The notes beneath the pieces are model-generated. The model worked only from the letters and a program-made list of their open reading frames with translations, was not told where the DNA came from and ran no database searches. Source: Bog-473 sp963781955 (GTDB lineage Bacteria; Actinomycetota; Acidimicrobiia; Acidimicrobiales; RAAP-2). Taken from it: DNA of 64,000 nt. Below are positions 40,663 through 49,496 of the stretch, in pieces. A program made the position numbers and the translations under genes. The stretch covers positions 496,001 to 560,000 of the forward strand of contig CAWAHU010000002.1 of assembly GCA_963781955.1 (NCBI GenBank), in the 5' to 3' direction. How positions within the stretch are numbered: position 1 is the stretch's first letter; each line of letters begins with the position of its first letter.

Positions 40663-41469
40663 TCAGGCCAGGTGCGGATCGTGGGGGTGCGCGAGCACGT
40701 CCCCCCAGTCCGTGCCCGCCTCCTCGAGCGCCGCCTTGCCGCCCCGGAGGCCGAAGAGCCGCTTGGCCACCACCAGGTAGGCGACCACGGCCAGGTTGAT
40801 CACGAGTGCCCCGACCCGCACCCAGGTGACGCGCTGGATCAACTCGTGGACCTCGATCGGGATGAAGGTCGCCGTGGCCACCGCCGTCAGGTACTCGGCC
40901 CACCGCCGCTCACGCCACAGCCCGACCGCTTCGACCGCTTCGAGCACGGCGTACCCGAGGGCGGCGACGAGGACGACCTCGAGGGTGCTGACCTTCAGGT
41001 GGGACAGTCGGGACAGGTTGGAGCTCAAGAGAGGGTGCCCGGCTGGCGACAGGGTGTGCACCAGGTTCGTCGCCCAGCGGTGCACGGCGCCGAAGTCCGC
41101 CCACAGGACCACGGCCACGGCGGCCACCGCCAGGTAGGCCAGCACGTGCAGCGCCCGCTCGATGGCGATCAGGCGCACCACGAGGGACTGGTCCAGCTCG
41201 ATCCCGCGGCGCGGTCGCGGCAGGGTGTCGTCGTCGCCCAGCACTTCGGGGGCCCCGGGTCCGGGGGCTTGCACCTGCACCCACACGTCGCACCGCAGGC
41301 AGCGGCCGAGGCGCCCGTGCGACCCGTCCAGGCCGAGGCGGTCGTCACCCGTGCCCGGTCGCAGGCGTCGGACCCCCGCCGCGGGGACGATGTGCCCGCG
41401 CATCGAGCACACCCAGGTCTCGGTACTCCAGTGTGTGGGGCGCACTCGCGAGAGGGTGCTCCGTGCCAC
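40663..41469 (-). CDS. DUF2127-type membrane protein with Cys-rich N-terminus
   Basis: 268 residues. N-terminal 'VCSMRGH...RCLRCDVWVQ' looks like a small metal-binding ribbon. Four TM segments follow: 'LHVLAYLAVAAVAVVLW', 'LEVVLVAALGYAVLEAVEAVGLW', 'YLTAVATATFIPIEV' and 'VGALVINLAVVAYLVVA'. Start chosen at GTG 41469 so that the Cys-containing region is included. Function of the family unknown. Confidence 0.82.
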   Translation of the reverse strand: MARSTLSRVRPTHWSTETWVCSMRGHIVPAAGVRRLRPGTGDDRLGLDGSHGRLGRCLRCDVWVQVQAPGPGAPEVLGDDDTLPRPRRGIELDQSLVVRLIAIERALHVLAYLAVAAVAVVLWADFGAVHRWATNLVHTLSPAGHPLLSSNLSRLSHLKVSTLEVVLVAALGYAVLEAVEAVGLWRERRWAEYLTAVATATFIPIEVHELIQRVTWVRVGALVINLAVVAYLVVAKRLFGLRGGKAALEEAGTDWGDVLAHPHDPHLA

Positions 41470-41554
41470 GGCTAGATCGTCCCACTTGTCCGTGCTCGCG
41501 GTCCCGAGCCCCGGTACGGCATGGGTCCGGTCCGGGGGGGACGGGCGCCCGCGA

Positions 41555-41743
41555 TCAGGGATCCTCGGGATCGCGGGCCACGTGCCAGCCGGCCGACGAC
41601 ACGTTGCGCTTCTCGTAGAAGAGGCAGCCCTCAGGGCAGGTGAAGGGCAGCGGCTCGTTGGCGTCCACCTTGCACCGCTCGAGGCGCTCACCGCGCGGGG
41701 TCGTGCGCATCACGTAGTGGCGGCAATCCTCGTTGACGGACAC
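41555..41743 (-). CDS. Small four-Cys protein
   Basis: 62 residues with Cys in 'EDCRHYVMR', 'LERCKVDAN' and 'FTCPEGCLFYEKR'. The CPEGC pattern plus two earlier Cys suggests a metal site. I do not recognise a named family, but the composition and codon pattern support a real gene. GTG start with GAGG upstream. It sits between the DUF2127 gene (same strand) and the divergent NUDIX gene. Confidence 0.7.
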   Translation of the reverse strand: MSVNEDCRHYVMRTTPRGERLERCKVDANEPLPFTCPEGCLFYEKRNVSSAGWHVARDPEDP

Positions 41744-41774
41744 GCCTCATTCTGGCCCAGCGGGCGGGTCGCGG

Positions 41775-41780
41775 TAGCGT
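41775..41780 (+). promoter_or_regulatory. -10 hexamer for leaderless NUDIX mRNA
   Basis: TAGCGT ends 8 bases before the GTG at 41789. No Shine-Dalgarno. Confidence 0.5.
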
Positions 41781-41788
41781 CAGCGGTC

Positions 41789-42547
41789 GTGGGGAACCGA
41801 GACGGGGGCACCGGGGGCACCAGCGCAACGGGGGACGAGGACACCGGCGACTTGGACGTCCCACTGCGGACCCTCCTGCGCTGGGCCGAGGCACTCTCGG
41901 CCATCGCCCGGACCGGGCTGGGCTTCACCGAGAGCCTCTACGAGCGCGAACGCTTCGAGGAGATCCTCAAGGTGGCGGCGGACATCCGGACCGAGGCCGA
42001 GGGGCTGGGCGACGACCCCGACCATGCCGGGGGACTGGTCCAGGAGTGGATGGGCACCGTGGGCAAGGGGGTGCCCGGCTATGTCACCCCGAAGGTCGCC
42101 GTCGGCGCAGCGGTCGGGAACGACAAGGGCGAGCTCCTCTTGATCCAGCGCGCCGACTCGGGCATCTGGCTCTACCCGACCGGCTGGTGTGACGTCGGCT
42201 ACTCGGCGGCCGAGGTCGTGGTGAAGGAGGTCGAGGAGGAGACGGGCATCATCGTCGAGCCGGTGCGCCTCATCGCCGTGCTCGACGGCCTCCGTCTCGG
42301 CTTCACCCGGGTGCCGCTCTACTCGCTGCTCTTCTACTGTCGCGCCGTCGGTGGCGAGCTCAACCCGCACCCGCTCGAGACGCGCGACGTCGGGTGGTTC
42401 ACCCGCGAGACGATGCCCCACCCGCTGGTCGGTTCCGAGCGCTGGGGCGAGCACGTCTTCGCCGCGCTGAACGGCGAGCAGCGCGAGGTCCTCTACGACA
42501 CCGTGCGCCAGCCCATCTGGCGGGGCGAGGACCCCGACCACCGGTGA
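41789..42547 (+). CDS. NUDIX hydrolase with NUDIX_N-type N-terminus
   Basis: 252 residues. The N-terminal helical part ('LRTLLRWAEALSAIARTGLGFTESLYERERFEEIL', read in pieces) resembles the segment preceding the NUDIX domain in X-linked nucleoside diphosphate hydrolases. The Nudix box is 'GYSAAEVVVKEVEEETGI' with Lys for the usual Arg. ADP-ribose or NADH-type substrates are plausible. Coupled to the next GNAT gene (GTGA). Confidence 0.9.
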   Translation: MGNRDGGTGGTSATGDEDTGDLDVPLRTLLRWAEALSAIARTGLGFTESLYERERFEEILKVAADIRTEAEGLGDDPDHAGGLVQEWMGTVGKGVPGYVTPKVAVGAAVGNDKGELLLIQRADSGIWLYPTGWCDVGYSAAEVVVKEVEEETGIIVEPVRLIAVLDGLRLGFTRVPLYSLLFYCRAVGGELNPHPLETRDVGWFTRETMPHPLVGSERWGEHVFAALNGEQREVLYDTVRQPIWRGEDPDHR

Positions 42548-42975
42548 TCGCCGTCGAGGCCGCCAAGTCGGTCGACGACGCGCTCTGCGGGGCGGTGGAC
42601 TCCCTGCTGCCTCAGCTCTCCCGCTCGGCGCCGCCCACCCGCGAGGTCCTCGAGCAGATCGTGACCGACCCGGCCACCACCGTGTTCGTGGCACGTGACG
42701 GGGAGCGCATCGTGGGCCTGCTGACCCTCGTCACCTTCCGGATCCTGACCGGCGTGCGCGCCTGGATCGAGGATGTGGTCGTCGACGATGTCGCCCGCGG
42801 AGCGGGCGCCGGTTCGGCGCTGGTGCAGGCCGCCCTCGAATACTCGGCCCAGGCCGGCGCGCGCACCGTCGACCTCACATCCCGTCCCCACCGTGAGGCG
42901 GCTCACCGGCTCTACGAGCGCATGGGCTTCGAGGTGCGCGACACGAACGTCTACCGGGTCACCCTCGGAGACTGA
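42544..42975 (+). CDS. GNAT N-acetyltransferase
   Basis: 143 residues. Motif A is 'IEDVVVDDVARGAGAGSALVQAAL' (in part), with 'RPHREAAHRLYERMGFEVRDT' at the C-terminal end. It is a compact single-domain acetyltransferase. GTG start overlaps the NUDIX stop. Substrate unknown; the N-terminal 'AKSVDDALCGAVDSLLPQLS' pattern is shared with several uncharacterised actinobacterial members. Confidence 0.88.
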   Translation: MIAVEAAKSVDDALCGAVDSLLPQLSRSAPPTREVLEQIVTDPATTVFVARDGERIVGLLTLVTFRILTGVRAWIEDVVVDDVARGAGAGSALVQAALEYSAQAGARTVDLTSRPHREAAHRLYERMGFEVRDTNVYRVTLGD

Positions 42976-43127
42976 GCTCACCACACGAACGGGGATGAGC
43001 CGCTTGCGTTCCCGGCCGTGGCCGCCGTCGTTTGCGGGTCTGGGTGCTCACCGCCCGTGCCGGTCACTGGCCATTGCGATGCCCGTTACTCTTGAGGGAG
43101 AAGCGGACCGGGAGGAGGGGCGTCCCC

Positions 43128-44666
43128 TTGGCCAACCGCATGCAGGGCCGGAACTGGGTGCTGGCCGCGATGATCTTCGCGGTCGCGATGACCTTCATCG
43201 ACCAGACGATCGTCTCGATCGCCATCCCTGACATCCAGCACGAACTTGGACTCACTTCGACGGGCGCGCAGTGGGTGGTCAACTCCTACCTGATCGCGCT
43301 GGCCGCCCTCTTCGCCCTGGGCGGGCGGTTGTCGGACATCTTCGGCCACACCAAGCTGTGCGTCATCGGCGTCATCGTCTTCGTCGGGGCCTCGGTCATG
43401 TGCGGGCTCACCCCGACCGGTACGTACGCCGAGGCCTGGATCGTCGGGTTCCGGGCCATCCAGGGCGCGGGTGGCGCACTCATGTTCCCGGCCGCGCTGG
43501 CCATCGTCGTCAACACCTTCCCGCTCCGGGACCGGGGAAAGGCGCTGGCCCTGTTCTTCGGCATCGCCGGCGGTCTCACCGCCGTGGGCCCCATCCTTGG
43601 CGGCTACCTCACCCAGTGGACCTGGCGCGCCATCTTCTGGGTGAACGTCCCGGTGGCGATCATCGCGCTCGTGCTCATCGCGGTCTCGAAGCCCAAGACC
43701 CAGTACAGGCGGGCTCCCATCGACTACCCCGGTGCAGTCCTGATCGCCGCCGGCATCGCCCTCAGCATCTTCGGCCTGCAGCAGTCGGTGCTCTGGGGCT
43801 GGCGCAACCCCTGGATCTGGGTCTGCATCATCGGCGGCCTGGCGCTCATCGCCGTCTTCGTACTGGTCGAACTGTGGACGGCATCACCACTGATCAAGGT
43901 GTCGATCTTCCGCATCCGGCCGTTCGCCATGGAGAACATCATCTTGATGATCTCCATGATGGCCTTCATCCCGATTTTCTTCTTCGCCAGCGAATACGCG
44001 CAGATCTCGCTGCACAAGACGGCGTCGGAAGCGGGGGTCTTCCTGCTGTGGTTCTTCCTCGGCTTCGTCGTCGCGGCGCAGATCGGTGGGCGCATGCTCG
44101 ACCGCGAGGGCGCCAAGCGCGCCGTGATCATCGGGTGCGCCATTGCGGCGGTGGGCTTCGGTGTCTGGGCCTCGAAGGTCCTGACGCTCTCGTTCGGCCG
44201 ACAACAGATCTGGGTCATCGTGGCCGGTGCCGGCATGGGCATGATGCTGGGGCCGGCCAACACCGACGCCGTGAACCGGGCCGGCGACCTCTCCTACGGG
44301 GAGGCCACCGGCATCACCCAGACCATCCGCAACTACGGGGCCAGCCTGGGGCTGGCCACGCTGGGTACCATCCTCCTGTTCAACTTCCGCTCACACCTGA
44401 CGACCACGCTCACCAAGATGGGCGTCGCGAACCCTGCCGACGAGGCGAACCACATCTCCCAGTTCCAGCAGGGGGGCGGCAGGTCCGTTCGGTCCATCCC
44501 GCACTACGTGTCCGTGGATTTCGCGCACGCCACACAGGCGGTGCTCTACGTCATGTGCGGGATCATGGCGTTCGCCGGTGTGCTGGCGCTGTTCGGGCTG
44601 CAGCGAGGGCGCCAGACTTCGGTGCCGCGCGAGGAGGAGCCCGCCGCGTCGCGCGTGGGCAGCTGA
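43128..44666 (+). CDS. MFS transporter, DHA2-type (14 TM) drug:proton antiporter family
   Basis: 512 residues, strongly hydrophobic with about 14 TM segments. N-terminal 'IDQTIVSIAIPDIQHELGL' and 'WVVNSYLIALAALFALGGRLSDIFG' (in part) carry the MFS loop 2-3 motif. 'FRAIQGAGGALMFPAAL' is motif C-like. The TTG start at 43128 is 7 bases from GGAGGAGGGG; ATG 43140 is too far from it. The transported substrate cannot be predicted. Confidence 0.92.
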   Translation: MANRMQGRNWVLAAMIFAVAMTFIDQTIVSIAIPDIQHELGLTSTGAQWVVNSYLIALAALFALGGRLSDIFGHTKLCVIGVIVFVGASVMCGLTPTGTYAEAWIVGFRAIQGAGGALMFPAALAIVVNTFPLRDRGKALALFFGIAGGLTAVGPILGGYLTQWTWRAIFWVNVPVAIIALVLIAVSKPKTQYRRAPIDYPGAVLIAAGIALSIFGLQQSVLWGWRNPWIWVCIIGGLALIAVFVLVELWTASPLIKVSIFRIRPFAMENIILMISMMAFIPIFFFASEYAQISLHKTASEAGVFLLWFFLGFVVAAQIGGRMLDREGAKRAVIIGCAIAAVGFGVWASKVLTLSFGRQQIWVIVAGAGMGMMLGPANTDAVNRAGDLSYGEATGITQTIRNYGASLGLATLGTILLFNFRSHLTTTLTKMGVANPADEANHISQFQQGGGRSVRSIPHYVSVDFAHATQAVLYVMCGIMAFAGVLALFGLQRGRQTSVPREEEPAASRVGS

Positions 44667-44685
44667 GCGGCGGCCCGGGGGGATC

Positions 44686-45798
44686 GTGACCACGTTCATC
44701 ACGCGCTACGACACGTCCGGCCCGGGCGTGCGCCTGGCCGTCAAGGACCTCATCGACATGGCGGGCGAGCCGACCACGGCCGGGTGCCGCGCCGTGGAGG
44801 CGCGGGCGCGCCCGGCGGAGGCCGACGCCGCCTGCCTGGCCGGGGCGCGGGCGGCCGGCGCGCGCATCGTGGGGCGCACCAACCTGCACGAGCTCGCCCT
44901 CGGCATCACCGGGATCAACCCGTGGTTCGGCACGCCGGTGAACCCCCTCGATCCGGCCCGGGTCCCCGGAGGCTCCTCGAGTGGCTCGGCGGTGGCGGTG
45001 GCCACCGGCGAGGCGGACGTGGCCTACGGGAGCGATACCGGCGGATCGGTGCGCATCCCCTCCGCGTGCTGCGGCACGGCGGGCCTCAAGACGACCTATG
45101 GCCGGATCCCACTCGGCGGCGTCTGGCCGCTGTCCCCGAGCTTCGACACCATCGGTCCCATGGCGCGCGACGTGACCGGGCTCGTCACCGGCATGGAGCT
45201 GCTCGAGCCGGGCTTCACCGTGGCGGTACCCCCGGGCGTTCTCCGCGTGGCGCGGGTGCCGGTCGACGCGGACCCCGCCATCGACGAAGCCATCGACCGG
45301 GCGCTCGCGCTGACGGGGTGGGAGTGCGTCGCGACGCCGCTGCCCAGCTGGGACGGCGCCACCGCACAAGCCGGGCTGCTCCTGGTGGTGGAGGCCTTCG
45401 CCACCGACGCCGCCCTGTTGGCCGGGGACCCCGAGCACATCGGGGCCGACGTCCGGGCACGCCTGGAGCTCGGCTCGACCTTCGACGACGCCACCGTGAC
45501 GGCCGCTTGGGAGGCCCGGCGCGCCTGGCGGCGCGAGCTCGAGCGCGTCTTCGCCGAGGTGGACCTCGTGGTCACCCCGACGCTGACCGTCTTCCCGCCG
45601 CCGCTCGAGGACGCGGACGACCTGCTCGTGACGCGCTGCACCCTGCCGGTCAACCTGGCCGGGGTGCCGGCGCTGTCGCTGCCCGTCCCGGCCGCGGGCG
45701 GCCTGCCGGCCAGCATCCAGCTCATCGGCCCCGAGGGGGGCGAGGAGGTCCTGCTGGCGGCCGGCGCACACCTCGAAGCGGCGGTGGCGGCCGGGTGA
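44686..45798 (+). CDS. Amidase-signature enzyme
   Basis: 370 residues. Ser-Ser-Lys triad regions are all visible: Lys in 'RLAVKDLIDMAG', 'PGGSSSGSAVAVA' and the nucleophile Ser in 'SDTGGSVRIPSACCG'. It is shorter than GatA (about 480), lacks GatB/GatC neighbours and so is more likely a free-standing amide hydrolase than a tRNA amidotransferase subunit. GTG start 20 bases after the MFS gene. Confidence 0.92.
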   Translation: MTTFITRYDTSGPGVRLAVKDLIDMAGEPTTAGCRAVEARARPAEADAACLAGARAAGARIVGRTNLHELALGITGINPWFGTPVNPLDPARVPGGSSSGSAVAVATGEADVAYGSDTGGSVRIPSACCGTAGLKTTYGRIPLGGVWPLSPSFDTIGPMARDVTGLVTGMELLEPGFTVAVPPGVLRVARVPVDADPAIDEAIDRALALTGWECVATPLPSWDGATAQAGLLLVVEAFATDAALLAGDPEHIGADVRARLELGSTFDDATVTAAWEARRAWRRELERVFAEVDLVVTPTLTVFPPPLEDADDLLVTRCTLPVNLAGVPALSLPVPAAGGLPASIQLIGPEGGEEVLLAAGAHLEAAVAAG

Positions 45799-45823
45799 GA
45801 GGCGCCCCGGACTGCGGTCGCCC

Positions 45824-46762
45824 TCAGGCGTGACGGCGCACGAGTCCCCGCCCGATGTCCGCGAGGTGTGCGCGCACCGCATCCGGTGACAGGACCTCGA
45901 CGGCGTCGCCGAAACCGGCCAGCTGGCGGGCCGCCATGGCCTCCGACTGCGCCTGCAGCGCGACGTCGAGTCTTCCGTCCGGCTGGACCGGGCCCGGCGT
46001 GACGCGGGTCCCGAACAGCCAGCGCAACACCTCGAGCACCCCGGGATCGGCCCGGAGCCGGATCAGGACCGGGGCGCGCAACGCGGCAATGTCGCCGGCG
46101 ATGGCACGCCAGGACGCGGCCAGATCGAAGCCGTCGGGGCGCACCACCGGCCGACCTGTGCCGCGCACGGCGCGCACGCGACCGACCCGGAACGTGCGCT
46201 CGCCGTCGTCGGTGCCGGCCACCAGGTACCAGATCTCGTTCTTGACGACGAGGCCGAGTGGGTGCACCAGGCGCGACGAGGCAAGCCCGTCACGGCGCAC
46301 GTAGTCAAGCTCGACCTGTTCCCCTTCGATCACGGCTTGCTGCAGGGCTTGGAGGTGGTCCGGCGGAGCGGCACCGGGGTGGTCCCATCCGGCGGGGTCG
46401 TGCACGACGGCGCCGGCAGCTGCTTCGGCGTCGCCGCGGAACGTCTCGGGTAGCGCCCGGACCAATTTGCGCAGGGCGGCGCGCGTCCGGGTATCGGCGG
46501 CGGCCGGCCCGGCCACCAAGAAGAGCGTCCGGGCCTCCTGTGCCGTCAGTCCCGTCAGGTCGGTGCGCCCCCCGCCGAGCAGCTGCCAGCCCCCACCGCG
46601 CCCAGGTTGCGAGTAGACCGGGACGCCGGCCATGGCGAGGCCCTCGAGATCCCGCCGGGCCGTGCGCTCGCTCACCTCGAGCTCCTCTGCCAGCTTGGCC
46701 GCGGTCACGCGCCCCTTGGCCTGCAGGACGAGGAGGGCGGCCACGAGACGGTCGGCGCGCAT
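45824..46762 (-). CDS. HTH-WYL transcription regulator
   Basis: 312 residues. N-terminal winged helix 'RVTAAKLAEELEVSERTARRDLEGL' (in part) of the HTH_11/DeoR type, then a WYL domain around 'EIWYLVAGTDDGERTFRVGRVRAV' (in part) and a WCX C-terminus. WYL domains bind ligands or nucleic acids. Divergent from the DinB gene across a 108-base region with direct repeats, so it probably controls that gene and itself. Confidence 0.92.
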   Translation of the reverse strand: MRADRLVAALLVLQAKGRVTAAKLAEELEVSERTARRDLEGLAMAGVPVYSQPGRGGGWQLLGGGRTDLTGLTAQEARTLFLVAGPAAADTRTRAALRKLVRALPETFRGDAEAAAGAVVHDPAGWDHPGAAPPDHLQALQQAVIEGEQVELDYVRRDGLASSRLVHPLGLVVKNEIWYLVAGTDDGERTFRVGRVRAVRGTGRPVVRPDGFDLAASWRAIAGDIAALRAPVLIRLRADPGVLEVLRWLFGTRVTPGPVQPDGRLDVALQAQSEAMAARQLAGFGDAVEVLSPDAVRAHLADIGRGLVRRHA

Positions 46763-46769
46763 CTCGAGA

Positions 46770-46805
46770 GTCTGGCTCCAGAAGTGGCCAGAAGATGGCC
46801 AGTTT
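46770..46805. promoter_or_regulatory. Possible WYL-regulator operator
   Basis: Direct repeats CCAGAAGTGG (46778-46787) and CCAGAAGATGG (46788-46798), overlapped by TGGCCA palindromes, in the divergent wyl/dinB spacer. Confidence 0.45.
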
Positions 46806-46870
46806 GGTCCGGCACGATGACGTCATCCCCAAGCGAGCGCCGGGAGGGACCGGCGGAAACGGAGGCGGCG

Positions 46871-47428
46871 ATGCCCGGATTGGTACCCCCCGTCGTGGAC
46901 GAGCGAGACGCGCTCTTGAGCTTCCTCGGCCAGCAGCACGACGCCCTGCGCTACGCCGCCCACGGGCTCAGCGAGGAGCAGGCGCGTGCCCGGACGACGG
47001 TGAGCGAGCTGTGCTTGGCCGGCCTGGTCAAGCACGCTGCCGGCGTCGAGCGAGCCTGGACGACCTTCCTGGTCGCGGGCGACACCGGCGTCTTCGCCGC
47101 CGAGGACGACTACGTGGACGGCTTCCGCCTGCTCGAAGGTGAGACCCTGGCCGGCGTGCTCGCCCTGCAGCAAGCCGAGGCCCGGCGCACGACGGAGATC
47201 GTGGCGGGGATCGACGATCTCGGGGCACCGCTCCCCCCGACGACCGACGTGGTCCCGTGGATCCCCGCCGGCACGGTGTGGACGGCCCGGTGGGTGCTGC
47301 TCCACCTGATCGAGGAGACGGCTCGCCACGCCGGCCACGCCGACATCATCCGCGAGGCGCTCGACGGCGCGACGTGCTGGACGCTGATGGCCGCGGCCGA
47401 GGGTTGGCCCGCCTACGACTGGGTCTAG
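46871..47428 (+). CDS. DinB/DUF664-family protein
   Basis: 185 residues. Four-helix DinB fold with His in 'GLVKHAAGVERAW' and 'LLHLIEETARHAGHADIIREAL' (in part), the metal-ligand pattern of the family. Members in actinobacteria include mycothiol-dependent transferases and isomerases. GGAGG ribosome-binding site upstream of ATG 46871. Probably a target of the divergent WYL regulator. Confidence 0.9.
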   Translation: MPGLVPPVVDERDALLSFLGQQHDALRYAAHGLSEEQARARTTVSELCLAGLVKHAAGVERAWTTFLVAGDTGVFAAEDDYVDGFRLLEGETLAGVLALQQAEARRTTEIVAGIDDLGAPLPPTTDVVPWIPAGTVWTARWVLLHLIEETARHAGHADIIREALDGATCWTLMAAAEGWPAYDWV

Positions 47429-47441
47429 GTGGCCGCCCCCC

Positions 47442-47447
47442 TAGGGT
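47442..47447 (+). promoter_or_regulatory. -10 hexamer before the DsbA-like gene
   Basis: TAGGGT ends 9 bases before the ATG at 47457. No Shine-Dalgarno. Confidence 0.4.
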
Positions 47448-47456
47448 GGCCGGTGC

Positions 47457-48110
47457 ATGCAGGTGGAGGTGTGGTCGGATTTCGCGTGCCCTTGGTGCGC
47501 ACTGGGACTGGTCCGGTTCGAGCTCGTCCGCCAGGCGTTCGAGCACCGAGACGAGGTCACGCTGGTGCACCGCGCCTTCGAGCTCCACCCCCGGGCGTCC
47601 TCGTCCCTGGCGCAACGGGGCGGCATCTCGATGGAGGAGGCGGTGGCCCGTAAGTACGGCATGCCGCTCGAGCACGTCCGGGCCCTCCACGACCGTCTGA
47701 CCGCCATGGGGGCTGAGGTCGGCTTCGCGTTCGACTTCGACCGGGTGCAGCCGGGGTCGACCTTCGACGCCCACCGCTTGGCCCGGGCGGCCCGCGGGTC
47801 CGACGCCGAGGCAGCGCTCGTGCGCGCCTTGTTCCGGACCCGGTTCAGCGACGGGCTGCAACTGGCCGACCACGGCGTTCTGCGAGCGGTCGCCGAGGGC
47901 ACCGGGGTCCCCGACGAGGTGATCGAGGACGTGCTCGGTGGCGGGGCCTATGGCGCCGAGGTGCGGGCCGACGAGGCGGCGGCGGCCGAGCTCGAGGTGA
48001 CGGGGGTGCCGTTCTTCTTGATCAACGGCCGGTGGCCGGTGCCGGGTGCACAAGACGTCGAGACGATGAGCGCCGTCCTGGCCCGGGCCTGGTCACGCCT
48101 CGTGCACTGA
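47457..48110 (+). CDS. DsbA-family oxidoreductase (FrnE-like)
   Basis: 217 residues. Thioredoxin fold with CPWC active site right at the N-terminus ('VWSDFACPWCALG') and the DsbA helical insertion. The cis-Pro loop is 'VTGVPFFLING'. No signal peptide, so a cytoplasmic isomerase or polyketide-type oxidoreductase as in FrnE is expected. It overlaps the convergent decarboxylase by 18 bases. Confidence 0.92.
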   Translation: MQVEVWSDFACPWCALGLVRFELVRQAFEHRDEVTLVHRAFELHPRASSSLAQRGGISMEEAVARKYGMPLEHVRALHDRLTAMGAEVGFAFDFDRVQPGSTFDAHRLARAARGSDAEAALVRALFRTRFSDGLQLADHGVLRAVAEGTGVPDEVIEDVLGGGAYGAEVRADEAAAAELEVTGVPFFLINGRWPVPGAQDVETMSAVLARAWSRLVH

Positions 48111-49496
48111 GGCCGGCACCAGGCCCCACGGCGTGCGCATGGTGTCGAGGATCTCGTCGACCATCTCCACCGTGGTGTTGGGGTGGAGGAAGGCGAAACG
48201 CGCCACCGTCTCGCCGCCCCAGGTGGTCGGGGTGACGAAGCCGATCTGGTCGTGGAGCAGCTGGGCGGACCAGGCGTCGTAGGTGGCCTTGTCCCAGCCC
48301 GGCCGTCGGAACAACACGATCGAGAGGCCCGGTTCGCGCACGAGCTCGACGTGCGGCGCCGCCTCGATGCGCGCCGCGGCGTGCCGCGCGATCTCGAGAC
48401 CGGCCTCCACGCCGTCGCGGTAGGCGTCGAGCCCGTTGACCGCCATGGAGAACCACAGGGGCAGCCCGCGGGCGCGACGCGTCAGGTGGTAGGCGTAGTC
48501 GCTGGGGTTCCACTCGTCGGGGTTCTCGGTGTGGAGCACGTCGAGATAGTGGGCGTCCTGCGTATGGACTGCCTTCGCCAGGTTCGGACGGCGGTAGACG
48601 AGTGCGGCGCAGTCGAACGGAGCGAACAGCCACTTGTGGGGGTCGACGATGAACGAGTCGGCCCGCTCGAATCCGACGAACTGGTCCCGCACCGAGGGCG
48701 CGAAGAGCGCGGCCGCGCCACCGTAGGCGCCGTCGATGTGGAACCACAGCGCCTGCTCGGCGGCGACGTCGGCGATACCGGCGAGGTCGTCGACGATGCC
48801 GGCGTTGGTGGTCCCGGCGGTGGCCACCACGCCGACGACGTCGGAGCCGCGCGGGTCGTTCCGCAGCGCCGCGGCGAGCGCCTTGCCGGTGAGGCGGTGA
48901 TCGTGCGTCGGGACGGTGAGCGCACCCACGCCGAGCACATGGAGGGCCTTGCCCACCGAGGAGTGGGCCTCCTCGCTGATGGCGATGAGGGGCCGTTGCG
49001 GGGCCGGCAGTCCCCGGCGGTACGCCGCGGTGTCGCGGGCCACCATGAGAGCGGAGAGGTTGCCGGCCGAACCGCCCGAGACGAAGCAGCCGCCCGCATC
49101 CTCGGGGAGGCCGGCCTGCGCGGCCAGCACGCCGAGCGCCTGGTTCTCGGCGACGACCACGCCCGCCGCCTCGAGCCACGAGGTGCCGTGCAGCGACGAG
49201 CACGAGACGAACATGTCGAAGAGGAGCGACGCCTTGGTCGGCGCGGCGGGGATGAACGACAAGAACCGCGGGCTGTCGCACGAGACGACGGCGGTGGCCA
49301 GCTTGTCGACGAAGAGCTGCAGGACCTCGGCGGCGTCGTTGCCCTCAGGACGCATCAGGCCGGCCAGCCCGAGTTCCAGCGAGGAAAGCAGCCCGCCGAA
49401 GTCGAGCGAGACCGGGTCCATCGAGAGGCGCTCCCGGCAGGCGGCGAAGATGAGCTCGGCCACCGCCGGGTCATAGTGGAACATGTCGCTGGGCAT
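48093..49496 (-). CDS. PLP-dependent decarboxylase, group II (aromatic amino acid type)
   Basis: 467 residues. Group II amino-acid decarboxylase: 'GCFVSGGSAGNLSAL' binds the PLP phosphate, 'WFHIDGAYGGAA' has the PLP-N1 Asp, and the Schiff-base Lys is in 'SFIVDPHKWLFAPFDCAALVYR' (in part). Closest in style to aromatic-L-amino-acid/tyrosine decarboxylases; the substrate is not certain. The ATG overlaps the larC stop (TGATG), placing it in the larB-larC operon for no obvious metabolic reason. Confidence 0.92.
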   Translation of the reverse strand: MPSDMFHYDPAVAELIFAACRERLSMDPVSLDFGGLLSSLELGLAGLMRPEGNDAAEVLQLFVDKLATAVVSCDSPRFLSFIPAAPTKASLLFDMFVSCSSLHGTSWLEAAGVVVAENQALGVLAAQAGLPEDAGGCFVSGGSAGNLSALMVARDTAAYRRGLPAPQRPLIAISEEAHSSVGKALHVLGVGALTVPTHDHRLTGKALAAALRNDPRGSDVVGVVATAGTTNAGIVDDLAGIADVAAEQALWFHIDGAYGGAAALFAPSVRDQFVGFERADSFIVDPHKWLFAPFDCAALVYRRPNLAKAVHTQDAHYLDVLHTENPDEWNPSDYAYHLTRRARGLPLWFSMAVNGLDAYRDGVEAGLEIARHAAARIEAAPHVELVREPGLSIVLFRRPGWDKATYDAWSAQLLHDQIGFVTPTTWGGETVARFAFLHPNTTVEMVDEILDTMRTPWGLVPASVHEA

